From positions 335,671 to 399,670 of the forward strand of contig CAJSYZ010000002.1 of the NCBI GenBank assembly GCA_910574455.1: 64,000 nt of DNA. Direction: 5' to 3'. The stretch comes from Trichaptum fuscoviolaceum. Taxonomy: Eukaryota; Basidiomycota; Agaricomycetes; Hymenochaetales; Trichaptaceae. The notes beneath the pieces were generated by a model. It did not search any database and was not told where the DNA came from. It was given only the letters and a program-made list of their open reading frames with translations. The translations under genes and the position numbers were made by a program. Shown piece after piece: positions 24,860 through 35,764 of the stretch; the first letter of the stretch is position 1; the number at the start of each line of letters is the position of its first letter.

Positions 24860-25110
24860 ACAATACTTACATTCGTAGGAAGGTCAATGTCATCTAAGAA
24901 TGGCCCGCACAAGTCCTAGCGTTCCTCATAGATGTTAGTAAAATTTATAGCAGCATAAACAAAATACTTACTGGCACAATGCTCTTTGGCGCCGTCGCAG
25001 GCCATATTGGTCGCTGATGACAGAGGGCCCGACACATCTACGAGACCCTTGAGCTTGTATAGATAATCAAAGTCTATTATATTCAAGAAAGAAGAAACAT
25101 ACCTTTATGC
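24860..25110 (-). other. Possible exon fragments of an unidentified captured gene
   Basis: Reading the - strand, at least three donor-like sites (GTATGT near 25101, AGTAAGTATT near 24970, GTAAGT near 24870) and acceptor-like TAG sites delimit short open segments of 35 and 15 codons. One holds FDYLYKLKGLVDVSG. No family recognised; probably a captured fragment. Confidence 0.25.
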
Positions 25111-25767
25111 CACAATGTAGGAGAACGAGAGAGAAGAAGAAATTCGCAATTTGTCTTTGGGAGGCCTTAAATGTTACTAAAATCACTATATTTCGGGCAG
25201 GCTTCGGCGGGTCTTGGCATACCATAAATGGAATATTTGAAGCCTGCCCTCATACAAAGCACATGACTGACGCGTGCTTGTTTGACAATCACAAGACCGT
25301 GTTACTCCCACGGTCGTCTGAAGTTTGCTCTGAGCCCTCGCCGCCTGTGCTGGAGAGCACCGGCAGCTTGTGTTTACAGAGAAGGGCACCCTTTCTCTTT
25401 TGACGACAACTCACCTTATTTTACCCCTTTGATAGAATCTTTTATATGTAGATCCGCTCAACTCCACGATCGTACAACGTCTTGCTCCCGGAGGCAACCT
25501 GAGGGACACCTTGTACTACTATAAGACTTTATTCCGGATGCACAAGGTCAAGTTCCTCATGGCACAGCTCGTACGTCCTTCCTTTCTCTGATCAAGTTTG
25601 TTCTTCCAGCTAACTTCCTTCATTGTCACACCGTGAGCGTCATGCCACCAGTACCAGCAGCTCCAGTTTTACCAAAGCCACTAACTACTGCAAAGACGTG
25701 GAGTAATTTTACGCAGTAAATATTCCGTGAAGTAACTTAGAGAAGCAATAATAAATAATTAAAAGTA

Positions 25768-25868
25768 AACGAGAACGAGATTCGAACACACGACCCGCGT
25801 CAGAATAAGAATTACCATAAAGAGAAGCCGCGCTCAAGTCAACTAGACTACTGAGGCTTATGCTACCT
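25768..25868 (-). repeat. tRNA-like (SINE-type) sequence
   Basis: On the - strand there is an A-box-like TAGTCTAGTTGACTTGAGCG and, about 70 bases on, a B-box-like GTGTTCGAATC. The anticodon region is extended and the acceptor stem does not pair well. It is better read as a tRNA-derived SINE head or tRNA pseudogene than as a working tRNA. Confidence 0.45.
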
Positions 25869-25916
25869 TGCCTCACTTACTAATTATATACTGTCCCAAC
25901 GGGGCGCAGCCCCGCA

Positions 25917-26040
25917 AGGAGTTAGGGTTAATGTTAGGGTTATTTAAGGGTTAGTGGGGGGTTTGGGGGGCTCTGCCCCCCATAGTTAGGAGTTAGGGTT
26001 TGGGTAAGGGTTAGGGTAGATAAGTAGTTAGGGTTGTTAG
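25917..26040 (+). repeat. Degenerate TTAGGG-like interstitial repeat with a GC foldback
   Basis: About ten words of the form (G)TTAGGGTT or close variants are spaced irregularly. They are interrupted by the foldback GGGGGGCTCTGCCCCCC and preceded by GGGGCGCAGCCCC. Basidiomycete telomeres are TTAGGG, so it resembles telomeric DNA, but the array is irregular and internal. Confidence 0.5.
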
Positions 26041-26065
26041 GCTTAGTGTTGAGGATATATATAAT

Positions 26066-26150
26066 CCCCCTTAGTGTAGTGGTTAATATGTCGTATTTGA
26101 ATGTTTCCGGTTTAGGCTTTTATAGAGTCGCGAGTTCGAGTCACGTTTGT
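26066..26150 (+). repeat. tRNA-like (SINE-type) sequence
   Basis: It contains TTAGTGTAGTGGTTAA (A box) and GAGTTCGAGTCAC (B box) about 60 bases apart, as in an internal Pol III promoter. The body does not fold into a clear cloverleaf. It lies 200 bp from the - strand tRNA-like sequence. Confidence 0.5.
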
Positions 26151-26300
26151 GTTGTTCACTTATATTTTGTATTTGTTACCACGCTATTTGGTATTACCAG
26201 TTTGTATTACTTGGGTATTATTTCTACGTGGAATAATTACTGCTCTGATTTACCCCACGTCTTTGCAGTAGTTACTGGACTTGGTAATACTGGATTGGCT

Positions 26301-27424
26301 GGTACGCCTCGTCATGCAGGATGACAACATCGTCCACCGCAATTACAAACCCGAGAACATCTTTCTGGACGAGCACGGTTGATTGGTCATTGGCGATTCT
26401 GGCCTAGGGCACGTATTCCGACATGTCATGGGCAGCGGTCTCGAGGCGATGGGGACTGACGACTTCTGGCATTGTATGTCAGGTGAGTGTGGCACTCCTG
26501 GATGTATGGCACCAGAGATGCTTTGTAACAAACTCTACTTGCACAAGGTCGACAACTTCTCCGTCGGAGTTATCTTCTATGCGCTTGTCTTCAGAAGGGT
26601 GAGTCTTATTCATTTCCTCATGGTCTTCGTCACTCACTCATTGAACCTCCGGCATCTGTTCCGTGGCCGTGATCGGAACCACCTACAGGAGAGGGTGCTC
26701 TTTGACGATCCTCTTTTCCCCAATTGGTTCAGCAAAGACTTCTACCCGGCATCCACTTTAATGTGAAGGTTACTTGCCAAGAACGCCGACCATAGCATCT
26801 CGATGGAAGACGCTGAGGACAGCATCTCCTTCAATGATATGTAAGTAGTTTGTCCTTTGAAATACGCTTGTTACTGATCTTCACTGCAACTACAGGAACT
26901 GGACTCAGGTTGCGAACAAGGCACAGTCTATCCCTGTAGGATGGGAGCCACAGGCGCCAAAAATCAAGACTGAAGCCTGCATCAGCAAGTGCCTTCTCGT
27001 CGACGATCCCTATCAGCTTCAGCGCTGGCGCCCCATCCTAGCTGACTACGCCTTCGTGTCAGCAGTTCCATTCGACAACGAGAAGGAGTCAAAGGTCGAA
27101 CAGCCCCCACCCATGCCCGCGCCCGCCGACTCGGTTGACATGCTTATGGAACACCTCGCCATCGGTATGCAGATTGTGGATATGCACGAGCGCGACAGTC
27201 ACCAGACATTCAGCAATGTTCCACTGGAGAACCCGTCCTCAAGCACACTGGCGACCCAGGGCGACTGCGAGATGTCAAACGAAGCCGAGTTCTCGATTGC
27301 CTCAGCGGTGCGTCACAGATCCCCTAACGACTCTACGCGTGTTGATGATCTATACGCCGACGAAGAGTCTGTTGATATCATCCTCAACTACAACGGCAAA
27401 GCAGGTTTGGTCACTGATAAGTAA
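26301..27424 (+). pseudogene. AGC-type kinase fragment, C-terminal part, decayed
   Basis: The reading starts inside a kinase domain: NIVHRNYKPENIFLDEHG (HRD changed to HRN), an in-frame TGA, then LVIGDSGLG (DSG for DFG), CGTPGCMAPEM (activation segment to APE) and FSVGVIFYALVF. After an intron come GRDRN and LLAKNADH motifs, then another intron (donor GTAAGT near 26840) and a C-terminal tail beginning NWTQVANKAQ. A second TGA interrupts near 26763. The tail (KCLLVDDPYQLQRWRP) matches the fragment at 31.3-32.8 kb with the same intron positions. The N-lobe is absent. It sits inside the 23925-27629 TIR element, so it was probably captured. Confidence 0.75.
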
Positions 27425-28468
27425 CTAGATTCCTGTAATGCTGTAACTATGTACTTGTATATCTTAAATATATCATTATATTTGACTTCAGACGTGCTTG
27501 CACCAGCCAATGAGCTGGTTTTTGAGATAAATATTTAATGAATGCACATGATTGAATCGGATACAACTCCAAATAAGGAAATGAATCGGATACACTGTCA
27601 TGACAGAATGCGATGCATCTTATGAGCTGTGGAGATCGTGAAGCAGACACTCTCTTTCAAGGTCATCTCGTCAAACATAGTATCCGGATCAAAGGGTATG
27701 TTAGAGCTAAGCGGGTCAGCCAGGGATAGAAGGACGTCCTGGTCTTTTGGAAAGGATTTGGTACGAATTTTGTCGTTCAATGAGCATTGGTCTGGAGTGA
27801 TGTGTGGCGAATTGATCTTGCAGTACGTTAGACAGCACTGTGACACGAGAATGGGACAATCTGCGTACCTTCCATACATCGCGAGCATCTACCTCCCAAT
27901 CGCGCAGAATAACCTCCTTCAGCTCTCCTATACTCTTACACCTCGAGACTTCAACCTGAACGATCCTTTTCTGTCCTGATATTCCGCACAAGATATACCG
28001 TTTCTTCGGCTGATGGGATGTGCTCAGCTAGGTGTATATACGCAGCGAACTTGCTCACCGGTACAAAGGCTGACGAGAAGTGATCTCGCATGTCTCTAAT
28101 CAGAAGTATAAACTCGATGCCGTGTTCGGTGACTGGCCTTTCGAGTATCGTAGTAAGTGCTTTATGAGGAAGTAGCAGATCTGCAGCCTTTCGTATGTCC
28201 TCATCGTCCAATGGAAGTAGTCTTGAGTTGCTATTGGCAAGCCAGTCATTCGGGTCTTTAATCTAGTGCAAGAAGTCAGTGTTTTTCGCCTGCTATTATC
28301 TGAGCTCTTTACCCTCCACATCTCCGCTCGGAGAAGAGGTATCTTCTTCTTCGATGCATCAGCAATGGCTTTCCCGAGGTCGTACACGTGGTCACAGCCG
28401 CTAATGTCGACTCAAAGAACAACATCCAGTTCGGAAATGGCGCACCACACAAGGCATTCGGCCGTCAT

Positions 28469-30480
28469 AGTTAGTTTGGCGATGAAGTCCGAAGTTTTGG
28501 TCCTACTGAAATGTGCTCTCCAACCTCTTCATGGAGGTTGAAATGAAGTCTCCGCCAGTGGGCTGCTAGTGGTAGGTAGTGTGGCCGCATGCCAATCACG
28601 CGATGGGCACGTGCTGGTAAAGTACCGCGTAGACGCGTCCCTGCCGGCAGTAGTGCAGAGCCCTGATGTTGTAAACTGGATGCATACAGACTACAAGTGC
28701 AAGTGAAGCAACAATGACTTGATTCCGGAGACAGAATGTAGTCTCAGAAGATACAGTGTGTGAAATAGGCCTTGTCGACAGATTTTAAGTAGAGTTACAG
28801 CCGCAAGGATGAAGAATTTTCAAAAAAGCAATGACTTCAAGCAAACCGCGACATAGTAACTTCAAGTTACGGAGACTGCTGGAGCTTAGGTGTAGCACCC
28901 GAACGGTGTGATTGGATCGTTCTTCGGAAGCCTGAGGGCAATTTCGCTAAGCAACACGTTGACTATGTTCAGAGCCGACTTACACACTCTCCTTCTTTGC
29001 AGAAGGGAAGTCCTGCATTACATATCTGTATACAGATGGAGGGAGACGAAGTGTCCCTGGCAAGATCACCATACTACATGTATACAGAAATAGCGGAAGA
29101 CTGCACAACAACTCGGAGATCAGAGTCATGGTTCGGAAAATCACATTCTCGGTGCTCGTCCTCCTAGGCCTGTCATCACATATATTTACATGCTGTATCT
29201 TGCCATTTCTCCGCTCAAAGAGAGTCTCGAGAAGACCGGATAAGAGATAAATAAGACGAGGAGCAGAGTCATTAAGCATATGCAGCCTGAGGAACATACT
29301 GCAAGCGCAAGGAGGAGTCGATTCTGTTCACAGAGTACACCATATCCGCATAGCTCGTTATCCAACACCGCGAAGGACTATCTGGATCCACCGGCACGAC
29401 GACTGCGGCACCACCTCGACAAAGCTTGTATTTTTTTTTCTTTTTTAAAAACTTCTTCCGCCATGCTGTAAAGCAGCCATGTATACGCAGCACATGACGA
29501 TGCCCTGTCATGTAGATAATGTCAGAGGCGAAGCACCATGACGTGCCTCAAATAATACACGCAAGATATTGTCAGGGCTTGAATACTTTGCGTGTCTTGT
29601 TCTCTGCCAAACGATGGAAGAAAGATAAATAGGGAAAAAGGGTAAGGAAAAAATGCGACGCAAAGCGCATGGGCAAATCCGCATGACGGTTTACTGCTTT
29701 CGCCATTCTGAATCTCGCCATGTTATACTTCGACACGAAAAGAGATAGTGTCATGTCTTTGTGCGGCGGGTGGTAGAAAGAATAGTGCAGCAGATAACCC
29801 GACACCGTTCACCAATTACCGAGCGGTGAAGAAGTGGTTGTGTGGATTTGGCATAGACAGATGGTGATTAAGATGAACTGGGCTGAGCTGAGAAGATAGA
29901 GTGGTTTGGGAGGAAAGGATGATAAAAGGACGACTTGGATGCGACGAGCTAAGCATCCTCATCCTGGGACACATGTCAGCTTACGCCGTTGCCTGGCAGG
30001 GGATAAAGAAAACACATGGATGCGGATGCGATTGCAATGGTTGCAGAGAGGCCGGAGGATCACTCAGAATCTCTGGCCGCTGCATGATGGGCAGTGCTAA
30101 TGGGCAACACAGCGTCTAAGCGCCGGCGACGTTCGTTCAGACCATTCGGCCTCTACCACAACCCCCGCATACCCGCGCCCGCAACAATCATGACCTTTCC
30201 ATCCACCCCCCTCTGACAGTCCGCATAAGATTCATTCCGACGAGATTTGCCTATGTTATACACACAGTCCGCGAGCGACTAGATAGGAAACGATAGGCCT
30301 ACACACCGTAGAGCCTGCCGACAAGAAGAGACGAGAAGGCGTCGAAGCAGAAGCAGAGCAACGTAGCGAATCTTGACCTTTAAGCGCAGATGTCCAGAGA
30401 GGGTAGATTCATATTTATGACTGATGAGAGCGCGATGGTAAGGAGGGAAGAGGATGAGGATGAGATAGACGCATGTCCAC
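28469..30480. other. Long intergenic stretch, no gene recognised
   Basis: Only short unsupported frames. There is a poly-T/poly-A tract near 29430. I see no TIR pair, RNA gene or spliced gene model that I can defend. Confidence 0.35.
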
Positions 30481-30670
30481 CAACCTCCTTCCCAGGGTTC
30501 GCCTGACGGCTCCCTTCCCTGTATTAGCTAGATGACAAATAAAATTACTAAATTAGTGTTTGAACAAACAAGACATAACTTAACGAATATGGGAAGGGAG
30601 CCGTCAGGCGACCCCTGGCACAAAACATTTAAGCGAGCGCCCGCTCACCGTGGGGGTAAACAAGAGAAAA
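30481..30670 (+). repeat. Left inverted repeat of the 3.73 kb element, itself a foldback
   Basis: It pairs with 34025-34213. The sub-hairpin 30492-30619 has arms CGCCTGACGGCTCCCTTCCC and its inverse. Confidence 0.8.
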
Positions 30671-31333
30671 TTATATAGCGCTGTCAGAGCCAGCTTGTCC
30701 CCGCCACGAATGTCTGAACAAACTATGGGGAATGCATTGAATGTGGTAAGCAAGATGTCTGTTGTAACACCTGGATTGCATCCAGTGTTCATACAAAGCC
30801 CGCCAGACACATACACCGGACACCGGACAAGCAGGAAGGCTACCGGCCTACACTCGAAGCCAAATAGCAAGGGGAAAACTGTACCTGAGCACAAGTCATA
30901 GTCCTGCCTAAGCACGGAGGTCACCAGCAATCACACAAAAGACAATGCAATGAGTGGACGAGCAAATGACCGTACGGGCATGCAACCGGCCGGAGATCCT
31001 GAAGGAAAAATCTTGTCCATCCATGCCACGCAATGACCAAACCATTCCACGGGACTTTGATATAGGTTCCGGTTAGTTGTGATGTCCTTCCTGACAAATT
31101 CAACCGCAAAGTAGACAAAGACCGCGTTTTCATTTTCTATAGCCATGGCACACAACAAAAGAGGCAGCCCATCGGAACAATAGCTCGTTATTGGGGCGAC
31201 CTGCTAAGTCTGAGTTGATAATTTCACAATGTCTCAGACCTTACAGTCTCAACAGCCAAGTGAGAGATTGATGTAGCAAGAATGCCAAAAGAATACAGTT
31301 ACCGGATGGTAGAGGCTTCTCGTGGTGTTGTTA

Positions 31334-32770
31334 CCCCAGTTGACTTCGCCGTACAGTTTGGTTCAAGGCATATTGGATAGTTGATTTCGGTGGCTCCTCT
31401 TCAAGAAGGAACATTGGCAACAAAACTTCAGAAAGAACAAATACTTGATCGGCAGAGACTTCAGGTAAAGCATTAGGAGAGGGATCGACAGAGAGTGTCG
31501 CATTCGCAGCCACTGGACAGTATAGAACATCGGCCAAGTTACCATGAACGAGTGCAAACAGATAATCGTCGGTAGGCCTCCCCTTTCGGTCCCTCCAGTG
31601 CTCTACATAAAGTGAGAAAGTCGACTGGCTTCGTGAGGTCTTCACTGCTGAGCATTTGATATGGGGTGAGCGGTGATAGCGACGAAGTGTATGTCAAGGT
31701 CGGATACATGAACTGTGGCGACCTGGGAGCTGCTTCTTGTTTGACCACAGGGCTCTCGCTCAACCCGTAGGAGAAGAACAGCTTTGGGTACGATTCGGGT
31801 TTTTGGAATGTGGCCGAGTTGACATTGACAGCTGGCTTGTACTCCGGGACGGGAACAATAGACAAGTCGAAGAGGGAAAACCCAGTTGTCTTCTTGACCT
31901 CTTCCTGAACGCATTTTCTGACTGAACCAATAGAACGATCGCATACTGGTAACAAGCTTTGTCGAGCAGCTGGCGTGTCACAATGGCTGTCGTCGGTGAT
32001 TGGGTGTGGGAAGTCATACGGCAAAGGACTGTGTGGGATGTCCGCCATCTCAATGTCGCGAGGCTCCTCCTTGACTGGAAGCGTAGGCGATGGGATGGGC
32101 TCGTTCAGTGGAATTGTCGCGAACTTGTGGGGCTGACGGCTGCGACGACCAAGGATCTCTTTGACTCTGAGGCCAACTGCGAGACGATCCTCTCGGAGAT
32201 CAGGAGAGAACGTTAGCGGCTGCATGAAGATGAGCGAAAAGCAGGCTAGATACTTTCCCTAGTCGCCAGCGAAGGGGAGCGAGGAACTCATACTCAGCGG
32301 GGTCAGGACGCCAGCGCATGAGAGCCTTCGGGTTGTCGACAAGGACACACATGCTGAGGTACGTTCCTTCCTGGACCTTATGCGGTGCAGTCTTCCACTC
32401 GGCGGGGACGGGCTGTGTCTTATTTGCGACCTGATCCCAGTTTCTGTGGCGAAGGTCAGCTAGAGAATGGCGCAGATGCGGGTGGTCGACTTACACTCCT
32501 CGGAAGTACCGGCTCTGCAAGGTATCCTGCATGGGAATGCGGTGGTCTGGGTTTTTGGCTAGCAGACGCCGCATCAGATGGCACGCCTCTGGGAAACGCT
32601 TGCGGAACCATCGAGGAATGAACGCGTTTTCGTACAGTGCGTTGCCTTCAAGATCTTTACGATCCCTCCCACGGAAGGGCAGCTAATGAAGGCGGAGTCA
32701 GTGAGGGTTATGGGTTCAACCGGTTGGAACAGAGGAAACTCACCCTGCCGAAGACAAGTTCATAGAACAT
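31334..32770 (-). pseudogene. AGC-type kinase fragment, C-lobe and tail only
   Basis: Read on the - strand: VMFYELVFGR (late C-lobe), an intron with GTGAGT, then LPFRGRDRKDLEGNALYENA, RWFRKRFPEA, RRLLAKNPDHRIPM, another intron (GTAAGT), and the tail NWDQVANKTQPVPAEWK and CVLVDNPKALMRWRP. After a third intron (40 nt, GTATCT) a Pro/Ser-rich region of about 210 aa follows (PLTFSPDLREDRL onward), with an apparent frame change near 31.6 kb. Nothing resembling the N-lobe or catalytic loop lies upstream of 32770; the homology simply begins there. It shares intron positions with 26301-27424 and lies inside the 30481-34213 element. Confidence 0.7.
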
Positions 32771-33659
32771 GACGCATCAGGGTTCAAGTTAAGGTATGAG
32801 CCACTGAGCTTGATAGATTTGTGGAAAGGAAGCTTACCTGGTCACCGGTTAACATTGCCTCCATGCCATTCATTTTGAATTGACGTGATGCTGTGTGTCC
32901 TATGTATATGAGAATGTGCGAAGTCCAATTGATGATGCTTGATATTTGAAGTCTTCTAGCTGTCTTGAAACTGAAGTCGAGACTGTTGAAGGGCAGTCGG
33001 AGGATAAGAACAATCGGTTCTTGTCCTTCAAAGTGAACAGTTGCCAAAAATACAATCCGAGAATCCAGAGTAACGGCCCGGGAACCAAGTGAAAGGAAAG
33101 CCAGGTCAGCATTACATTACGCTTGGGCCTCCAGCTGATCGAGCTCCTTCGCAAGGAAACAGCAGATGATGAGGCGCTGTATTGTGGTATGAAAGTCTCC
33201 GAGCGAGAACACAAAGAGTTTGAGTACAAGAACGGATGGCGGAGGAGCGGATGTATGTTCAAGTTGCGATGCGGAGTAATGCGGATTTCAGGGTAAGGAA
33301 GGAAAGAGGGAGGGAAAAAAAAGGGGGGCAAACGCATACTATGTACAAAGAGGGCAAGGATATGGAGATTAAAATAGCAGATAATGGAGGACATAGGGGC
33401 TTAAGAAATTAAGACCGAGAGGAAAAGTATTAAAATAGCGTAAAAGCCATACAAAAAGCTATAGGAAGAGAAGAAGAGCAGGTATGCCCGAGAAATGTAA
33501 GACCCTGAGCAAGAAACGGTTTCAAAAGTGATTTGAACCGAGGATCGGAGACATGGGATTGGTCAATATGTGATTTGTAATGCTTACTTGCTGACAATTC
33601 GATAATTTTTTCGCGGCCACACATCCCTCTACTACGCTACGCTTCGTGGCAGGGACTTA
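32771..33659. other. Non-coding interior of the 3.73 kb element
   Basis: Upstream of the kinase fragment; open frames here lack any family signal. Confidence 0.35.
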
Positions 33660-34020
33660 CCCCGCCACGTCCAAAGTAAGTAATGGGCCCGCCGCTTTCG
33701 ATTGCGGGCTCAATAACTCCGTCAATACTTTACAAAAATATATGACATTTTGCATACATGCTACTTGTTTTAATAAAACGCATATTGTATATAAATCATG
33801 TTACTATTGTACATGACACTAGTGTAATGGATAGCATTAAGAGCAGTGCTCTTTGCACTCTCATTTACTTTATTTTACTTAAAAATTTATCAAATATTGT
33901 TCATAATAGTACTTTAAACATATATTAAAAAAGATGAAGTCTTTTGAATGTTTTGTTTTATAGTTATTGAGCCCGCCATCGAAAGCGGCGGGCCCATTAC
34001 TTACTTTGGACGTGGCGGGG
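33660..34020. mobile_element. 361 bp MITE with 55-60 bp TIRs, TA-flanked
   Basis: Arms begin CCCCGCCACGTCCAAAGTAA at the left and end with the inverse at 34020; the match extends through GGGCCCGCCGCTTTCGAT. A TA dinucleotide flanks both ends (33658-33659, 34021-34022), as for Tc1/mariner-type elements. The interior is AT-rich. It lies five bases from the right inverted repeat of the enclosing element. Confidence 0.7.
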
Positions 34021-34213
34021 TAAGTTTTCTCTTGTTTACCCCACGGTGAGCGGGCGCTTGCTTAAATGTTTTGTGCCAGGGGTCGCCTGACGGCTCCCTT
34101 CCCATATTCATTAAGTTATGTCTTGTTTGTTCAAACACTAATTTAGTAATTTTATTTGTCATCTAGCTAATACAGGGAAGGGAGCCGTCAGGCGAACCCT
34201 GGGAAGGAGGTTG

Positions 34214-35764
34214 CACGTCCACGTCAATGGCTGGCATGCGGATTCAAACTCCGATTCCGTCTGCGGGTCGTCCGAGTCAAACTAGCCCCACTCAATTTTG
34301 TTTCTCTTGCTCCTGTTGCTCGTGTTGTGCCGCAAGGGTTCTTTCCGCGGCACGAGCAGACCCTTAGAAACAACAGCATAAGCGGACAATGTCACATTGT
34401 AGTCACGCGTTAGGGCAGGTTGCGGAGCTCAAATAGGGCCTGCAACTCTTGTATCTCCGCTCGCTTACGCCCTTTTTTTGCGTCATTTGCCCGAATTTGG
34501 ACGATGTTTTGCTGTTGCGCAACAAAGAAGCATCTCGCGAGGTGCTTTTTTATTGCTGACTGCTAAGCGAGCGTGACGGGCTCGAACAGGCAGGAGACCC
34601 TGTTCTCACCCCACCGTACCATTTCTCCGGTACCCTACGTGCCTAGAAACAACGGAGGAAAAACAAATTTGAGTAGGGCTACTGCCAACTGTTGTTGGCC
34701 AGCCGCGGCAACGGACCTGCCTTGTTTATTCGCTGAAACGTAGTATGTTGTCGTAAGTGCTGGGACTACCGACAGCTGATGTGTCCCATGTTATCTTATA
34801 GATGATGAACCATGATATAGTATTTACGGGTAGTAGATCACTACCATTATTTCCGGCCATTGTCTGTACTTACACACCACCACACTCTCACAAATAGTCA
34901 CAGTAGAAGCTGCGCCGCAACTGCGAAGATCGATTACAGCCTACGCGGGATACTTCTCATTACATGTTCGCTTATATCTGCACGATCCAGGTCTTGAATA
35001 GCGAGATAGAAGACACGGTAGTTGATTGACGATCCTCCCACACGTCCGTCAGCTGGCATGCCCCAGTATGTCAATCAGTCGCGACAGAGTGCACGCCATC
35101 CACCAATTCCGCTACTCATCAGAATTAGAAGAGTGAAAGCTTCCGATGCTTCGGAATTCTGGAGCAAGGCCAATGCTTATCGCGTATGATAGCGATAGCG
35201 ATGGGGCGGCATCGCAGTGAGTCACCAACTCTCTTTTCCTGCATCCCGGAATTGAGGTGCTTGATGTTCGTAAAGAGTCCCGGCCGAGATTGACAAGATG
35301 TATGGCGCAAGTTCGAATCCGATTGGGTACAAATACCCGGCTAGGTATATCCGAAGTGCATCAGGTTTAGCGCGGCGCCCGAATCGACGAAAGGAAACAT
35401 ACAGTATGTCTTCGGCCGACAGGCTGGGGTTACCATTCTGGTGTATGTGGGTCCTTGTCCTGTGCACGAACATTCGGGAAACGTCTTTGCCTCAGTCATT
35501 GAATCAACATCTCCGGTCCGTGTTTGTATCGTTATATCATTACATTGGCTCTACATTCCGCACAGAAGGCCTGTCATGAGTCAAGCACGACAAATCTTCC
35601 CATCGTCTAAAAGGCGCAATGTAATGGCCAATGTCAACTTGACTTTGCGGGCGCAAATTTCGCATTCATAAGCCCGCGCGCAATGCACTCGGTTTATCCG
35701 CCGCCCACCCCCCGCGTCCTCCTGTATCTTTATCTCGACCATCCCACCGCACAGCGAGCAGAGG
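34214..35764. other. Intergenic and promoter region upstream of the MFS gene
   Basis: No gene recognised. It should contain the MFS promoter, but no TATA box was assigned. Confidence 0.35.

Larger units (their letters stand above)
23925..27629. mobile_element. 3.7 kb TIR-bounded element carrying a kinase fragment and tRNA-like repeats
   Basis: Ends are 79 bp inverted repeats with one visible mismatch (23925-24003 and 27551-27629), beginning CAGCTCATAAGATGCATCG and reading inward through two copies of TATCCGATTCA. No transposase is present. The contents are a dispersed repeat, possible small exons on the - strand, two tRNA-like sequences, TTAGGG-like tracts and a kinase pseudogene (+). No clean target duplication was found: the 8 bp flanks AGGCACCT and TGGAGATC do not match. 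An old insertion or a composite origin is therefore possible. Confidence 0.7.
22746..28468 (-). pseudogene. Crinkler-array gene copy C/D: split by a 3.7 kb TIR element, kinase deleted
   Basis: The 5' half (28468-27630) carries header units 1 and 2 with exons 28468-28313, 28262-28059 and onward. The 3' half (23924-22746) carries units 3 and 4 plus the last linker (GFRDEIFQ). Both are on the - strand, in the order of the intact copies, with the 23925-27629 element between them. Exon 4 is the split point: the left piece ends near ESVCFTIS and the right resumes with a similar CFIVTT. Decay is evident. Unit 1 has a TGA, unit 2 has Leu for the usual Trp, and after the last linker the reading goes straight to a kinase-tail motif (RDPKNRPNLQDAYSEV) before TAG. 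The whole catalytic domain is therefore missing. Remaining splice sites are still recognisable, so inactivation is fairly recent. Confidence 0.75.
30481..34213. mobile_element. 3.73 kb TIR element with about 190 bp inverted repeats carrying a kinase fragment
   Basis: The inverted repeats run 30481-30670 and 34025-34213; they differ by one G in a GTGGGG run and a few substitutions. Termini are CAACCTCCTTCCCAGGG. Flanks are CATGTCCAC on the left and CACGTCCAC on the right, an 8-9 bp target duplication with one transition, as expected for a hAT-like insertion. Each repeat itself holds a foldback of about 128 bp bounded by CCAGGG(T)TCGCCTGACGGC. Inside are an AGC-kinase fragment (-) and a small MITE (33660-34020) that abuts the right repeat. 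No transposase is seen. Confidence 0.75.

Noticed and set aside
25107..25403. 99-codon + frame
   Set aside because: It overlaps splice-like signals on the opposite strand and has no family signal; not enough for a gene call.
23925..27629. Clean target-site duplication around this TIR element
   Set aside because: The 8 bp flanks do not match; the similarity of about 17 bp near the junctions can be explained by both sides being pieces of the same Crinkler exon or an old, diverged duplication.
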